From the NCBI RefSeq assembly GCF_003313395.1, contig NZ_QNFZ01000287.1:1-50198 (forward strand): a DNA stretch of 50,198 nucleotides, given 5' to 3'. The notes beneath the pieces were generated by a model. It saw only the letters and a list, made by a program, of their open reading frames with translations. It searched no databases and was not told where the DNA came from. Positions 1 to 8,922 of the stretch are shown piece by piece. The DNA is from Nonomuraea lactucae (GTDB taxonomy: Bacteria; Actinomycetota; Actinomycetes; Streptosporangiales; Streptosporangiaceae). The first letter of the stretch is position 1; each line of letters opens with the position of its first letter. The translations under genes and the position numbers were made by a program.

Positions 1-66
1 TCGACGCGGACGGCCCGACAGGAACCTTCCAAGACGAAACCGGGCCATTGCGCTGGTAGGCGCGTG

Positions 67-112
67 GAAACGATCGAAGGGCAGCGCAACCGCGCCGCCC
101 CCCGATCGTTTC
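67..112. repeat. Short inverted repeat beside a Tn3 remnant
   Basis: A perfect 10-bp inverted repeat (GAAACGATCG / CGATCGTTTC) is separated by 26 bases. It lies just past the conserved C-terminal end of the decayed transposase. It could be a hairpin or part of an old element end. It does not start with the GGGG typical of Tn3-family termini, so I do not call it a terminal repeat. Confidence 0.35.
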
Positions 113-124
113 GCGACGGATTGC

Positions 125-906
125 CCTCATGCACCGCCGAGGCAACCCAGGCGCCGATGCCCAACCGGGGCGGCTCAAGATCGAGGCGCACCTCGCCGTA
201 GCGGCGGACATGCAGCCACAACAGCGGGGTCAGGCCGCGCCGGTCGACCGGGACGAGCAGCGCGGCCCACCCGGGTTCGGCGAGGACGTCTTGAAGCATC
301 ACGACATTCACCATGACGAGCAAGGCCTGCAAGATGCGCAGACACAGCGCCGTCATCTCCACCTCGTCCCGCCGATCGGCGGAGATCTCGCCGCCGCGGC
401 CGTAGCAGATCACCGCGTCGGCGCTATTTCACGCCTCCACTACGTTCAGCCCTTCCTCGATCTCCCGCTGCACGTCGCGGTCATATAAGGAGCGGGCGAC
501 TCAGTAGCGGGCGACGAACGTGGTGCGCGCCGCCCGGCCGATCTCCAGCACCGCCTGGTAGGCCGGGTGTGAGGCGGTGCGGGTGCGGATCGCGGTGGCG
601 TGCTTGACGACCTGGTCGTAGTTGTGGGCGATGATGTCCCAGCGGACCGGCCGAGTCATCGCCGATGCCAGGGTTCGCATACCGGGCCAGCCCTCCATGA
701 TCGACCTGGTGAAGCTTGACCCGGTTGATCTGTTTGATGCGCGGCAGCAGGTTCACGTTCAGCAACCGGGTGACTCCGAAGCCAGACTCCGACTCCCCGT
801 GCGAGTCCACGTAATTGCCCTCGACCTGCATGGTGGTGCCATGCAGGTCGAGGCCTTGAGCGTCTGAGAGTGCACGACCACCGACCCGCGTTCGGCGTGC
901 CAGCAC
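125..906 (-). pseudogene. Tn3-family transposase, C-terminal remnant
   Basis: Reading leftward from about 906, the translation gives the Tn3 transposase core in order: GNYVDSHGES, then LLPRIKQINRVKL, then RPVRWDIIAHNYDQ, FVARY, REIEEGLNVVEA, AVICYGRGGEI and LTPLLWLHVRRYGE. Two frames are needed, with a frameshift near 700. The second frame is broken by two in-frame stops, after FVARY and after NVVEA. About a dozen residues are missing before ASHPAYQ relative to the family. The N-terminal two thirds is absent. It cannot encode a working transposase. The family assignment is firm. Confidence 0.88.
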
Positions 907-1063
907 ACTTCACGGCTGCGCGGCGGGGTTGCTCGTCAGGATCGGGGCGACCAGACGCGGGGCGCGCCGCGCTGCATCGCTCACGGGAATTGCGACGCAG
1001 GCTTGACCGTATCAGGACCCGTGCTTAGCCACTCCGCCTGCGGCAAGAGCTTGAATCGGAGTC

Positions 1064-1702
1064 ATGATTCGTGCCGAGGACCCACACCACGAAGCGGTGA
1101 TCGCGGTGGCGATGCGGCTCATTGCCGCATTCGGCTACGACGGCACATCGCTGCAGCAGATAGCAGAGGCATCGGGGCACGACGTGGCGTGGATGCAGGA
1201 GCGGTTCGGCGACAAGCGGGGCCTCTATCTCGCCGTCATCAAGCACGCCTACGAGGTGGAACGGGCCGCCATGGAGGATGCGCGCGGCGCGGTGGCCGCC
1301 GCCGGCCCTCGGGAAGTCGCCCGCCACATGCACGGACTGGTGGACCGATACCTGGATTTCTGCATGGCCAACCCGCAGATCCCCTCGTTGTGGATGCACC
1401 GCTGGCTCGGCGATGCCGCTGACATCCCCGATCTGGAGGAGACCTATGCCATACCCCTGCTCAACCGTACCCGCGACGTGCTGCGCTCGGCGGCCCGGGC
1501 GGGACTGATGGACGACCGTGTGGACATGGACCTGATGGTGCAGACGCTGGTGTGGAGCACATACGGCTTCCTACACGGCGAGGCCCTCGGCCATGCGGAC
1601 CACTCCCCCTCTGGCGATTCTCGCACCCGACAGCGCTTCCGGGCTCATCTCCACCAACTAGTCGACCGCATGCTGAAACTGCCTGGGATACCGTCCGCAT
1701 AG
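1064..1702 (+). CDS. TetR/AcrR family transcriptional regulator
   Basis: The 212-residue protein has a TetR-type N-terminal helix-turn-helix (FGYDGTSLQQIAEASGHDVAW, with FGDKRGLY in place of the usual YxxFxxKxxL) and a helical ligand-binding C-terminal part. Length is normal for the family. GGAG sits only two bases before the ATG, so translation may be weak. The start is kept because it leaves the whole HTH intact. The gene stands alone beside a dead transposon and no target is obvious; the ligand is unknown. Confidence 0.85.
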   Translation: MIRAEDPHHEAVIAVAMRLIAAFGYDGTSLQQIAEASGHDVAWMQERFGDKRGLYLAVIKHAYEVERAAMEDARGAVAAAGPREVARHMHGLVDRYLDFCMANPQIPSLWMHRWLGDAADIPDLEETYAIPLLNRTRDVLRSAARAGLMDDRVDMDLMVQTLVWSTYGFLHGEALGHADHSPSGDSRTRQRFRAHLHQLVDRMLKLPGIPSA

Positions 1703-1724
1703 ACGACCGACATCGCCGGACCTC

Positions 1725-1892
1725 CTATCCTTGAGCACACTCGCAGTGTGCGGTGCTGAGTCCGGTGACGTCGGACGGCAGCGGGGGCGCGGCCGCTGTC
1801 GCTGATGCGGGCATGATGCCGATCAGCGAACCAGCAACGCCGAGCATCAGGCTCGCCGCTGACGTTCGCCAGCGCGTCAAGCAGGTAGACAA
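1725..1892 (-). CDS. Possible small secreted peptide (55 aa)
   Basis: A TTG start preceded by GGAGG at four bases opens a 55-codon frame. Its first ~35 residues look like a secretion signal: CLTRWRTSAAS, a hydrophobic stretch, then PASATA as a plausible cleavage site. The predicted mature part is about 20 residues and ends in HCECAQG, with two cysteines. I do not recognise a family. A 7-bp hairpin (GCACACT/AGTGTGC) lies over the last codons and could terminate the converging TetR gene. Existence as a gene is uncertain. Confidence 0.35.
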   Translation of the reverse strand: MSTCLTRWRTSAASLMLGVAGSLIGIMPASATAAAPPLPSDVTGLSTAHCECAQG

Positions 1893-1944
1893 CGGTCCTC
1901 CATCTTGATCAGGCCGATCGCAGCTGCAACTGCGAAGGCACCTA

Positions 1945-2036
1945 AGGGCGTCTTGGGCGTCGCCGAGTGCCCGGTGGCGGCCGCCGAGCGGCCGCCAGTA
2001 GCCGATGCGGGCCCAGGCGGAGCGGGCCCGCATCAG
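1945..2036 (-). pseudogene. Possible DEDD exonuclease C-terminal scrap
   Basis: The minus strand encodes ARIGYWRPLGGRHRALGDAQ. This resembles the HRALGD motif near the C-terminus of actinobacterial DnaQ-like 3'-5' exonuclease proteins. No start, no upstream domain and no clean C-terminus are visible. It is at best a relic. Confidence 0.22.
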
Positions 2037-2131
2037 GCACCACCAGTGGTCCGGGCGGGGCAGTTTCGGTGACGTCGAGGCCGGCCGTGCTGTGCATGGT
2101 CAGTACCCGGCGGCCGGCGTCGAATGAATTA

Positions 2132-2656
2132 CTAGAAGCAGTTGAGGCTGGAGGCCCTGTCGTTGAGGTTCTTGGGCAGGCCCGCGCTCTCGGTGAAGGT
2201 GAACATCTGGAAGAGCCGGGGACCACCGGCCCCGATATCCGACCACACGTCGACGTCGAAGTCGGTGTTGTTGGCCCAGGATGAGGTTTTGTCGTTGAAA
2301 TTGAACGAGGGCAGGTTGATGATGCGGTTGTCGCACAGCCTGTCACGGAAGGATACGAAGTCGCCGCCGAAGTTGGCGTCGTTGAACAGGCAGAACCGGC
2401 CGTCGGGGCAGGGCGCCGCAGCCGCTGCCTGGACGCCCTTGGCGTTCTGGCCGGCCAGGGTCAGGATAACGTCGCCGTTCTGCCAGGCGATGGTGTTCTT
2501 GCTGGTCTGAGTGCCGCCGGGGTGCTCGGCCAGGACCTTGTCGATCTTCTGTTGGATGGGGTCCGGGGCAGCGGAGGCCGCCGTGGCGCCGCCGGTGGCG
2601 AGCAGGGTCAGCCCCGCCGCGGTTGCGGTGAGGATAGCGGCCAGATGGTGTTTCAT
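2132..2656 (-). CDS. Secreted peptidase inhibitor family I36-like protein
   Basis: The 174-residue protein begins with a clear Sec signal (MKHH, hydrophobic core, TAASAAPD cleavage region). Its C-terminal half has the small beta/gamma-crystallin-like fold seen in actinobacterial I36 inhibitors: a CPDGRFCLFNDANFGGDF signature, paired cysteines, W/N-rich strands and a terminal NDRASSLNCF. GGAGG sits eight bases before ATG. The family is known from secreted metalloprotease inhibitors such as SMPI, but inhibition here is inference. Confidence 0.82.
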   Translation of the reverse strand: MKHHLAAILTATAAGLTLLATGGATAASAAPDPIQQKIDKVLAEHPGGTQTSKNTIAWQNGDVILTLAGQNAKGVQAAAAAPCPDGRFCLFNDANFGGDFVSFRDRLCDNRIINLPSFNFNDKTSSWANNTDFDVDVWSDIGAGGPRLFQMFTFTESAGLPKNLNDRASSLNCF

Positions 2657-2699
2657 TTTTCAGTTCCTCCGGGAACGTGAGGTGAGTTTGACGTCTCCA

Positions 2700-2728
2700 T
2701 TAACATCGCGCTGATTCGGTACAGGCAA
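2700..2728 (-). promoter_or_regulatory. Candidate promoter of the I36-like gene
   Basis: On the minus strand TTGCCT is followed after 17 bases by TGTTAA, matching the -35/-10 pattern of housekeeping sigma. It lies about 45 bases upstream of the start codon, in the space shared with the divergent PucR-type gene. Confidence 0.45.
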
Positions 2729-2859
2729 GAACATTTGGGGGATTTGCGTACCGTGATGAATTTGCTTTGGCCACCCAACGCAAATTCACCGGCACTGATA
2801 AAACGCCCCCGCTTGGCCGAACCCGGACACCGAATAATCCAGGGCCGCCGCTCGCGCGA

Positions 2860-4059
2860 ATGACGAAGGAGGAACGGGTCTCACTGGAGGTGCACGTGGG
2901 TGACTTCTTCGGCATGCTGGCGAAACGCGTGGACGCCAATGCGCGCAGGGCGGTCCAGATCTACGCACGTGACCTGCCTGAGTGGCGCACAATGGCCGCC
3001 AGTGACCACGAGCACGCGGCGGTGCTGGACTTCGCGGTGCTGCTGCGGCGCCGCACCGTGGAACTGGCCTCGCACGACCGGCCGTTCACCGACGACGACC
3101 TGGCCGTCATCGCCTCCGTCGGGCACGAACGCGGCCGCGCCGGGGTCTCGCTCGACTCTGCCCGGCGCGTGCTGGGCATGCACACCACCCTCATGGTCCA
3201 GGAGATGCAGGAGGTGCTGGAGGCGGCCGGGACCGCGGGACTGAACGACCAGCTGACGATGCTGAGCTGGCTTGGCCAGCAGGGCGTCCCAGCCCAGGAC
3301 TCATACACTCGCGGTTTCCTGGACGGTCAGCGACATCTTCTGCCGGACGCCGAACGCGTTCAGCAGTTCGCCGCAGCCTTGCTCGCCGGCGGCCCCGCCG
3401 CCGAGCTCGCGTTCCAGCTGAACATGCCGGCCGCCTCCCACTACACGGTGACGGTCGTACGGATCGCTGACCCGGACTTCCGGCCCGCCCCGGCTACCCG
3501 TGCCGAGATTCTCGGCCTCCTGATCGACAAGGACCGGCTGCCCATGCGCTGGAACAACCGGCTGGAGTTCGTCGTGCTGCTGCCCGCCACGAATCAGGAT
3601 CGGGAACGGGCCCTCCCGTTGGTCACCGCGTTCGCCGAGTCCGTGGGGCGTCCCTGTGCCGTCGGCGCCACCACCGCGAGCGTGTCAGCCCTGCCCGGTG
3701 CCTTGTCCCTGGCGCGGCAGATCAGCCAGGCCGCTCCCATCGAGTGCGTCCCACGCCGGGTCAGCACCATCGCTGATGTGTTCGTAGAGCTCGGCGCGGC
3801 CCGGCTGCCCGAGGTCGACCAATGGCTGCGCCAGGTGGCCCACCGGCTCTCGCAGGGACCGGACCTGGTGGCCACTCTGGCCGCCTACTACCGCCATGAC
3901 ATGAACCGCATGGCCACCGCGAGCCACCTCTACATCCACCCGCGTACTCTTGACTACCGCCTGCGCCGAACGAGAGAGCTGACCGGCATCGACCCCACCA
4001 CCACGCACGGCGTGCGCACGCTGTCCGCCACCGTCACCCGCATTCTCGCCAACGGCTGA
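2860..4059 (+). CDS. PucR/CdaR-type transcriptional regulator
   Basis: From the ATG chosen here the protein has 399 residues. Its last ~55 residues hold the PucR C-terminal helix-turn-helix (ATASHLYIHPRTLDYRLRR, then TGID). The region before it fits the GGDEF-like/variable middle of this family. The frame is open further upstream to a TTG at 2767, but that extension is proline-rich and poorly conserved-looking. A GTG near 2896 after GGAGG is another possible start. The gene is divergent from the secreted I36-like gene and may control it; that is inference. Confidence 0.8.
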   Translation: MTKEERVSLEVHVGDFFGMLAKRVDANARRAVQIYARDLPEWRTMAASDHEHAAVLDFAVLLRRRTVELASHDRPFTDDDLAVIASVGHERGRAGVSLDSARRVLGMHTTLMVQEMQEVLEAAGTAGLNDQLTMLSWLGQQGVPAQDSYTRGFLDGQRHLLPDAERVQQFAAALLAGGPAAELAFQLNMPAASHYTVTVVRIADPDFRPAPATRAEILGLLIDKDRLPMRWNNRLEFVVLLPATNQDRERALPLVTAFAESVGRPCAVGATTASVSALPGALSLARQISQAAPIECVPRRVSTIADVFVELGAARLPEVDQWLRQVAHRLSQGPDLVATLAAYYRHDMNRMATASHLYIHPRTLDYRLRRTRELTGIDPTTTHGVRTLSATVTRILANG

Positions 4060-4379
4060 CATTACCGGGAGCGTCCGGGAGGGCCTGATGACCGCCGGCG
4101 CAAATCACCGTCGTCGCACTGAACGCAACGCCTCACGGGATCATGGGCCGGATCTCTGGCCCGGCCAGGTCTTCGATGTCCGTGCCACCGCGGCCGGCGA
4201 GCACCAGCCCTCCAGCATCTGACCACGGGAACACGGTGATCCCTTGGTTCCGTGATGGTTCACCTGTGGCTCTGTTTCTCCGCGCTGCCTACGGCTCCGT
4301 GCCACGTCCCCCTGGAGCGGACGGCTGCGCAATACGTCCCCAAAATCCATCTCGCCTGGTCGCAGCGTCGTGCTCAGAG
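4060..4379. other. Intergenic, no gene supported
   Basis: Short frames on both strands show no recognisable domain, signal or ribosome site. I see only possible debris adjoining the integrase scrap to the right. Confidence 0.5.
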
Positions 4380-4645
4380 AAGCTCACCTGACCTGCGCGT
4401 GAGGGCTGGCGTGTCAGCGGGCAATCCCTGGCCGCAGCAGGGGCAAACCCGCGCCGCTGACGTGCTCGAACATGTTAAGACTGCGCCGTAGCCGGCGGCG
4501 ATGTCGTCGGGTGGGTTGGTGTACAGGCGCAGGTAGCGGTCGTTGGTGTGGCCGAGGCGGCGTTCGAGCTGTCACATCTGGCTGACAGCGGCGGCGCGCC
4601 TGATCTGCTGACCCGGGTTTTCGCACGCTGCCGGTCGGGGGCCCG
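4380..4645 (-). pseudogene. Tyrosine-recombinase C-terminal scrap
   Basis: The minus strand encodes QLERRLGHTNDRYLRLYTNP then PDDIAAGY, resembling the end of an actinobacterial tyrosine integrase around the final catalytic tyrosine. A TGA directly before QLERR breaks the frame; it reads as a Trp codon mutated to stop. Nothing integrase-like remains further upstream. Confidence 0.45.
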
Positions 4646-4756
4646 CTCGGATTGGTTCAGTCGTTCCTGCCTGGCCGGAAATTCTGCCGTCGGCCGCGGA
4701 CACGTAGGAACTGAAAGCCCGCAGCGCTCGGAAGGTCTGACGAGGATGACGCGGGA

Positions 4757-5300
4757 GTGAACACGACCGGTCCCGGTTCGAGGCGGTGTACCGGCGAACC
4801 TATGAGCAGATCCTCGGCCATGCCGTGCGGCGGTGTTCCTCTCCCGAGGACGCCACCGATGTTGTGGCCGAGACGTATGTGATCGCTTGGCGGCGGATAA
4901 CCGAGCTGCCTGACGGCGAGGCCGGCAAGTTGTGGCTGTACGGCGTGGCCCGTCGGGTCCTCGCCAACCACCGCCGTAGCGAGCGGCGCAGGCTCACCCG
5001 GCACACCGAACTCATCGACGAGATCGAACACCTCTACATCGCCCCCTCCCACCACAGTGAGCAGCACGGCGTGGATGAAGCCATGGACATGCTCGCCGAC
5101 AGCGATCGTGAACTACTGGCCCTGACCCTCTGGAAGGGGCTCGACCCCGGCGAGATCGCCACAATGCTGGACTGCTCCCGCAACGCCGCCCGTATCCGCC
5201 TGCACCGGGCCGCAAACGCTTCGCCAAGGCCCTGGAGCAGACCCGCCCATCGGCCGCCGGTTTCGCATCACGGCCGCTCATCGAGAAGGAGTCAGGGTGA
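4757..5300 (+). pseudogene. ECF RNA polymerase sigma factor, frameshifted
   Basis: The core is a clear sigma-70 family ECF factor: region 2 (RFEAVYRRTYEQIL, SPEDATDVVAETYVIAWRRI, LWLYGVARRVLANHRRS) and region 4 (LALTLWKGLDPGEIATMLDC then SRNAARIRLHRA). Two single-base losses in C runs seem to damage it. Near 4771-4773 the GTG start frame (VNTTGP) must jump to reach RFEAV. Near 5211 the frame leaves HRA and the family-like tail RKRFAKALEQ continues in the next frame, ending at a TGA that overlaps the next gene's GTG. If these are sequencing errors the gene is intact. Otherwise a frame from GTG 4786 gives a 185-residue product with a foreign tail. Confidence 0.75.
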
Positions 5301-6537
5301 ACAACGACCAGATCTTCAAGAACCGGGCGCGAGTGCTGGATGAGGACCTGGCCGGCCGGGCGTCCACCACGGGGGCGGACGCGCTGCTGGCGAAGATCGT
5401 CCGGCTGGAGCGCGTTCCGGCCCGGCGGCGGCTCCTGCCCTCTCCTGGCCGCGATCTGCTCGGCCTGGCCGCGGCCGCCGCCGCGGTAGCGGTTATCGCC
5501 CCCGCGATGCTGTCTGACAGTACGATCCCCGTCGTGCCTCCGCCCGGCACGTCGTCGCACCCGACAACCGGACCGACCGGCCGGCAGATCCTGCTCGCTG
5601 CTGCCATCGCCGTGGAGAGGCCCCTGCGAACGGCGACTACTGGCGCACCGCGACCGTCCACCAGTGGATGTTGACCGACCCCACGCGCAGCTATGTGCTG
5701 GAGGCCGGCCGGTCCCTTGAGACGTGGCTGGCGAAGCGGCCGGATCTGCAGAGCTGGCGCATCCGGCAGGATCTCGGCGTCAAGCCCGCGACCCCACAAG
5801 ACGAGGCGGCCTGGCGGGCTGCGGGGGCGCCTACCATCTGGCGATACCCCAAGAACATGAAGACGGAGCAGCTGTTCGCCGTCCCGTTCGGATCCTGGAA
5901 GGAGGTGCGCGCGATCCCGAGCGAACCCGAAAAGCTCCGGAGCTACCTGGAAGAGCGCATCACCCGGCGGCTGACGGCGAACTCTGACTCCGCGCCAGAC
6001 GTGGAGAAGGTCCTTGTGCAAGCCTGTGAGGACATCATCAGTGGCGTGCCTGCCTCGCCCGAGGCTCGGGCATCCGCGTACCGGATCCTCGCGTCCATGC
6101 CCGGCATACGAGCTGAGGGGGAGGTCACAGATCCGCTGGGCAGGCGCGGGCAGGCGCTCAGCTATCAGAGTGAGATAGAGCCGGGCCTGTTCACCCACGT
6201 TCTGCTCGTGGTCGATCCCAGCGCCGGCCTGCTTCTCGCCCACGTGACGACGAACACAACCAGGCTCGCGAACGGGCGGCAGGCGGAGCTCCGTGTCTCC
6301 GCCTCGTACCAGGCGATCGGCTGGTACGAGGAACGCCCAGAACTGCCCACGCATTGCGTGCAAGGGCCGGCAAGCCGGCGGCGCCGTAGAACTCGGTGCG
6401 GAACCCCGAAGCACACCGATCGTGTCTGGCCGATCCGTCACGACCGACCCAGCGAGCACCACTGCCGGCAAGACGCGGCCGGCAGTTACATGGTCCGGCG
6501 CGGACTGCCCGAGCGGGTCGGCGTCCAGGGCGGGTAG
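5297..6537 (+). pseudogene. CU044_5270 family membrane protein, frameshifted
   Basis: The start GTG overlaps the sigma factor stop (GTGA). The first ~125 codons give a cytoplasmic N-terminus and one membrane segment (DLLGLAAAAAAVAVIAPAML). A single-base loss near 5620, again in a C run, moves the family C-terminal domain (NGDYWRTATVHQWML, WRIRQDLGVKPATPQDEAAWRA, SYQAIGWYEERPEL) into the next frame. The tail after PELPTH is arginine-rich and out of character, so the natural stop may be lost too. The family sits next to ECF sigma factors and is probably an anti-sigma partner; that role is inference. Confidence 0.72.
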
Positions 6538-6547
6538 GGCGGGGTGT

Positions 6548-7264
6548 TCAGGCGCGGGATCGCTCGGGGAGCGGGGGGACCGCTGCGTCGCGTGGCAGTT
6601 CGTCGATCGCGTGAGGGCTGACGCCGCGCACGAGCAGGTAGCCGATCATCCAGAACTCGCCTACGGTCGAGGGAAGTACCAGGGCGTCGGCGACGACCGC
6701 CGCCTGGGGAGCGAGGTACCTGACGAACACGCTCAGCAGGTAGCCGACGCCGCTCGCGACGAGGAGCCAGCCCAGCGGCCGGGGCATCCACCGCGAGCGC
6801 AGCACGCACCAGCCCATCGGGACGAGCCACAGGCCGAAGAACAGCGCGCCCACTCCCCACAGGTCGCCGCTGAGGACGTACAGGAGCTGGACGGTGGCTG
6901 CCGCGTCGCCGATGGGATCGGTCGCGACCGTGACCGCGCTGGCGAGAACCGCCGCGCTGGCGAGGATCGCGACCGCGTTGACGAGGCCGAAGGCGGCGAT
7001 GCTGCCGGCGGCGACAGGGGCCGCGGTGCGGAACAGGCGGTAGAACCACACGGCGGTGAGCGCCTGGGTCAGGACGACGAGCAGCTCGACGGCGATGCCG
7101 GTGCGCGCCAGCGCCTCGTGCTCGACCAGGCGGGCGAGCGTCGCGGCGGGGTCGTCGGCGACGAACAGTCGCGACCGGATGAGCAGGAAGCCGAGGGCGC
7201 CGCTGATGGCGAGGCCGAGGTAGAGCAGCCCGGTCGTGCGGGCGCTGCGGATCAGTGGGTGCAT
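6548..7264 (-). CDS. DUF4386 multi-pass membrane protein
   Basis: The 238-residue protein has about six hydrophobic segments, starting with TTGLLYLGLAISGALGFLL, and the pattern of the DUF4386 family, including LWGVGALFFGLWLVPMGWCV in the second half. AGAGGAAGGG lies upstream of the ATG. It is divergent from a TetR gene and shares the palindromic intergenic region with it, so it is the likely repressed target. Biochemical function is unknown. Confidence 0.85.
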   Translation of the reverse strand: MHPLIRSARTTGLLYLGLAISGALGFLLIRSRLFVADDPAATLARLVEHEALARTGIAVELLVVLTQALTAVWFYRLFRTAAPVAAGSIAAFGLVNAVAILASAAVLASAVTVATDPIGDAAATVQLLYVLSGDLWGVGALFFGLWLVPMGWCVLRSRWMPRPLGWLLVASGVGYLLSVFVRYLAPQAAVVADALVLPSTVGEFWMIGYLLVRGVSPHAIDELPRDAAVPPLPERSRA

Positions 7265-7340
7265 CGTGGCGCCCTTCCTCTGGTGCGTCAGTGGCCGACG
7301 ACGTCGCTCGGGAGGTCGACGGGCTGGCGCCGATGATCTG

Positions 7341-7373
7341 TCTTACGATGTAAGGGAACCATACATCGTAAGA
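7341..7373. promoter_or_regulatory. Double TetR operator
   Basis: A perfect 12-bp inverted repeat, TCTTACGATGTA / TACATCGTAAGA, has a 9-base spacer. The left half contains its own palindrome, CTTACGATGTAAG, and the right half the near-copy CATACATCGTAAG, with centres 18 bp apart. This suggests two TetR dimers. It lies between the divergent DUF4386 and TetR genes. Confidence 0.75.
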
Positions 7374-7396
7374 TGCTGGCAAGAGTCAGGAGACGG

Positions 7397-8086
7397 ATGG
7401 ATGAGAAGACCTTTCGGGAGCCACTCAGTCGCGAGCGGGTGCTGGCGGCGGCGGTCGCCCTGGCGGATGCGGAGGGGATCAAGGCGCTGACGATGCGCCG
7501 CCTCGCCACCGATCTCGGCGTCGAGGCCATGTCGCTGTACTACCACCTGCCCGGCAAGGAAGGCCTGCTCGACGGCCTCGCCGACACCGTCGTCGGTGAG
7601 ATCGACGCCGCGGTCGGCCGCATCGAGACGGCCGGGGCCGACCAGGACTGGCGTGCCCGACTGCGGCAGCGGTTCCTTGCGGCGCGTGAGGTCATGCTCC
7701 GGCACCCGTGGGCTCCCGGGCTCCTTGGCACGCGCGCGAGCATCCCGGCCGGGGTGTACGCCTACTACGACGGGATCGTGGCCACGCTCATCAGCGGCGG
7801 GTTCTCCTACCGGCTTGCGCACCGGGCGCTGCACGCGTTCGGCAGCCTGGCGCTCGGGTTCGCGCAGGAGGTCTTCAGCCCCGCATCGGCGGGCGGGAGC
7901 ATGGACGACGAGGTCGCCGAGGCGGAGTTCGCCGCGATGGCCGAGGCGCTGCCCCACCTGATGGCGATGGCGGCGGCCGAGACCCACGACGTCGCCGACC
8001 CGACGCTGGGCTGGTGCGACAGCCAGGTCGAGTTCGAGTTCACCCTCGACCTGCTCCTTGACGGGCTCGAACGCATCCGGGGCTAG
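7397..8086 (+). CDS. TetR family regulator with TetR_C_1-type C-terminus
   Basis: The 229-residue protein has the HTH IKALTMRRLATDLGVEAMSL followed by YYHLPGKEGLLDGLAD, and a long helical C-terminus of the TetR_C_1 kind. I chose ATG 7397, downstream of AGGAGA. The earlier ATG at 7373 overlaps the operator. The adjacent double palindrome implies autoregulation and control of the DUF4386 gene. Confidence 0.87.
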   Translation: MDEKTFREPLSRERVLAAAVALADAEGIKALTMRRLATDLGVEAMSLYYHLPGKEGLLDGLADTVVGEIDAAVGRIETAGADQDWRARLRQRFLAAREVMLRHPWAPGLLGTRASIPAGVYAYYDGIVATLISGGFSYRLAHRALHAFGSLALGFAQEVFSPASAGGSMDDEVAEAEFAAMAEALPHLMAMAAAETHDVADPTLGWCDSQVEFEFTLDLLLDGLERIRG

Positions 8087-8284
8087 CACAAGCGCCCGCC
8101 GGCGCGCGGGGCAGCCGCCGCCCCGCCAGGGCCACCCGCAACCGGTCAACGCGGCCGCGGCTGAGCCCGTCGTCGAGAGCGCCGTGCCCGCGCCGGTGCT
8201 ACTACCGAGATGGCCGGGGAGTAGCGGGGCCGCGCGAAATCCCTATCGCCCAGGGACGGGCGTCCCCTTCTCCGCCCCCTTGAT

Positions 8285-8301
8285 CCCCCTGACCGAGGGG
8301 G
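8285..8301. terminator. Candidate hairpin after the TetR gene
   Basis: CCCCCT/AGGGGG form a 6-bp stem with a 5-base loop. No T-run follows. It is a weak terminator candidate about 200 bases after the TetR stop. Confidence 0.25.
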
Positions 8302-8306
8302 CGGGA

Positions 8307-8673
8307 TCGGCTGGTCAGGCAGCAGCCCGGCCAACGAGGTCAGGATGGCGACCCGGCTCACCTCGTGCGTACGCGCGAGAGCCGCGATCGAGGCGCCCTG
8401 TTCCTGGAACGCAGACCGTCCATCTTCAAGCCGGGCGCCGGTCAGCGCGGGCGGGCGGCCGCGGTAGCGGCCTTGCGCCTCCGCCGCTGCGATCCACTCG
8501 ACGGTCAGTTCATTCTGCAGGTAGCGCTGGAACTGCCCAACAGCGGTGATCACGTTGATGATCACATCGGTGGTGGCGTCGATGGCGGCCAGATCGTGGA
8601 AGTTGGACAGCACCACGGACGACCCGGCCCAACCGGCGATGGCCAGACCCGCCTTGTTCACACCTCCTGCCAT
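8307..8673 (-). pseudogene. Serine resolvase/invertase remnant
   Basis: The frame encodes a damaged resolvase C-terminal half. FQRYLQNELTVEWIAAAEAQ matches the FERDLIRERTxEGLAAARAR helix, GRYRGRPPALT matches the linker GRKGGRPPALT, and GASIAALARTHEVSRVAI is the C-terminal HTH. The catalytic serine domain is not recognisable. It belongs with the Tn3 debris in this window. The frame runs on to 8146, but nothing resolvase-like is visible there. Confidence 0.65.
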
Positions 8674-8896
8674 CGTGGCTACCTTGCCCGACTACGCGCG
8701 AGGCCAGCACAGCGCACCTGAACCGCCCATCGCGGCTTGCTTGAGCCGTGTGCCGCGACGAGTGGCACGCACGGTTCTGAGAGGGCCCCGGTGCAGCAAT
8801 GCACTGGGGCCAGCCGGCGAGCGGAGGGCCTCTCTGAACAGCCGAACACCACCTGGGCCGCCGTCCCACCCCTGACCTGCCAGGAAGGAGCCCGTC

Positions 8897-8922
8897 GCTG
8901 ACCCGTAGCCTACGGGGTCAGC
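8897..8922 (-). terminator. Hairpin at the end of the VOC gene
   Basis: GCTGACCCGTA and TACGGGGTCAGC pair with one bulged base and a 3-base loop, directly over the 3' end of the VOC gene. There is no T-run, as is common in actinomycetes. Confidence 0.5.

Noticed and set aside
67-112. Inverted repeat as a Tn3 terminal repeat
   Set aside because: Tn3-type ends are ~38 bp starting GGGG and lie at opposite ends of the element; this is a local 10-bp hairpin.
5278-6471. 397-codon minus-strand open frame
   Set aside because: It is antisense to the CU044_5270 protein, which has recognisable family motifs.
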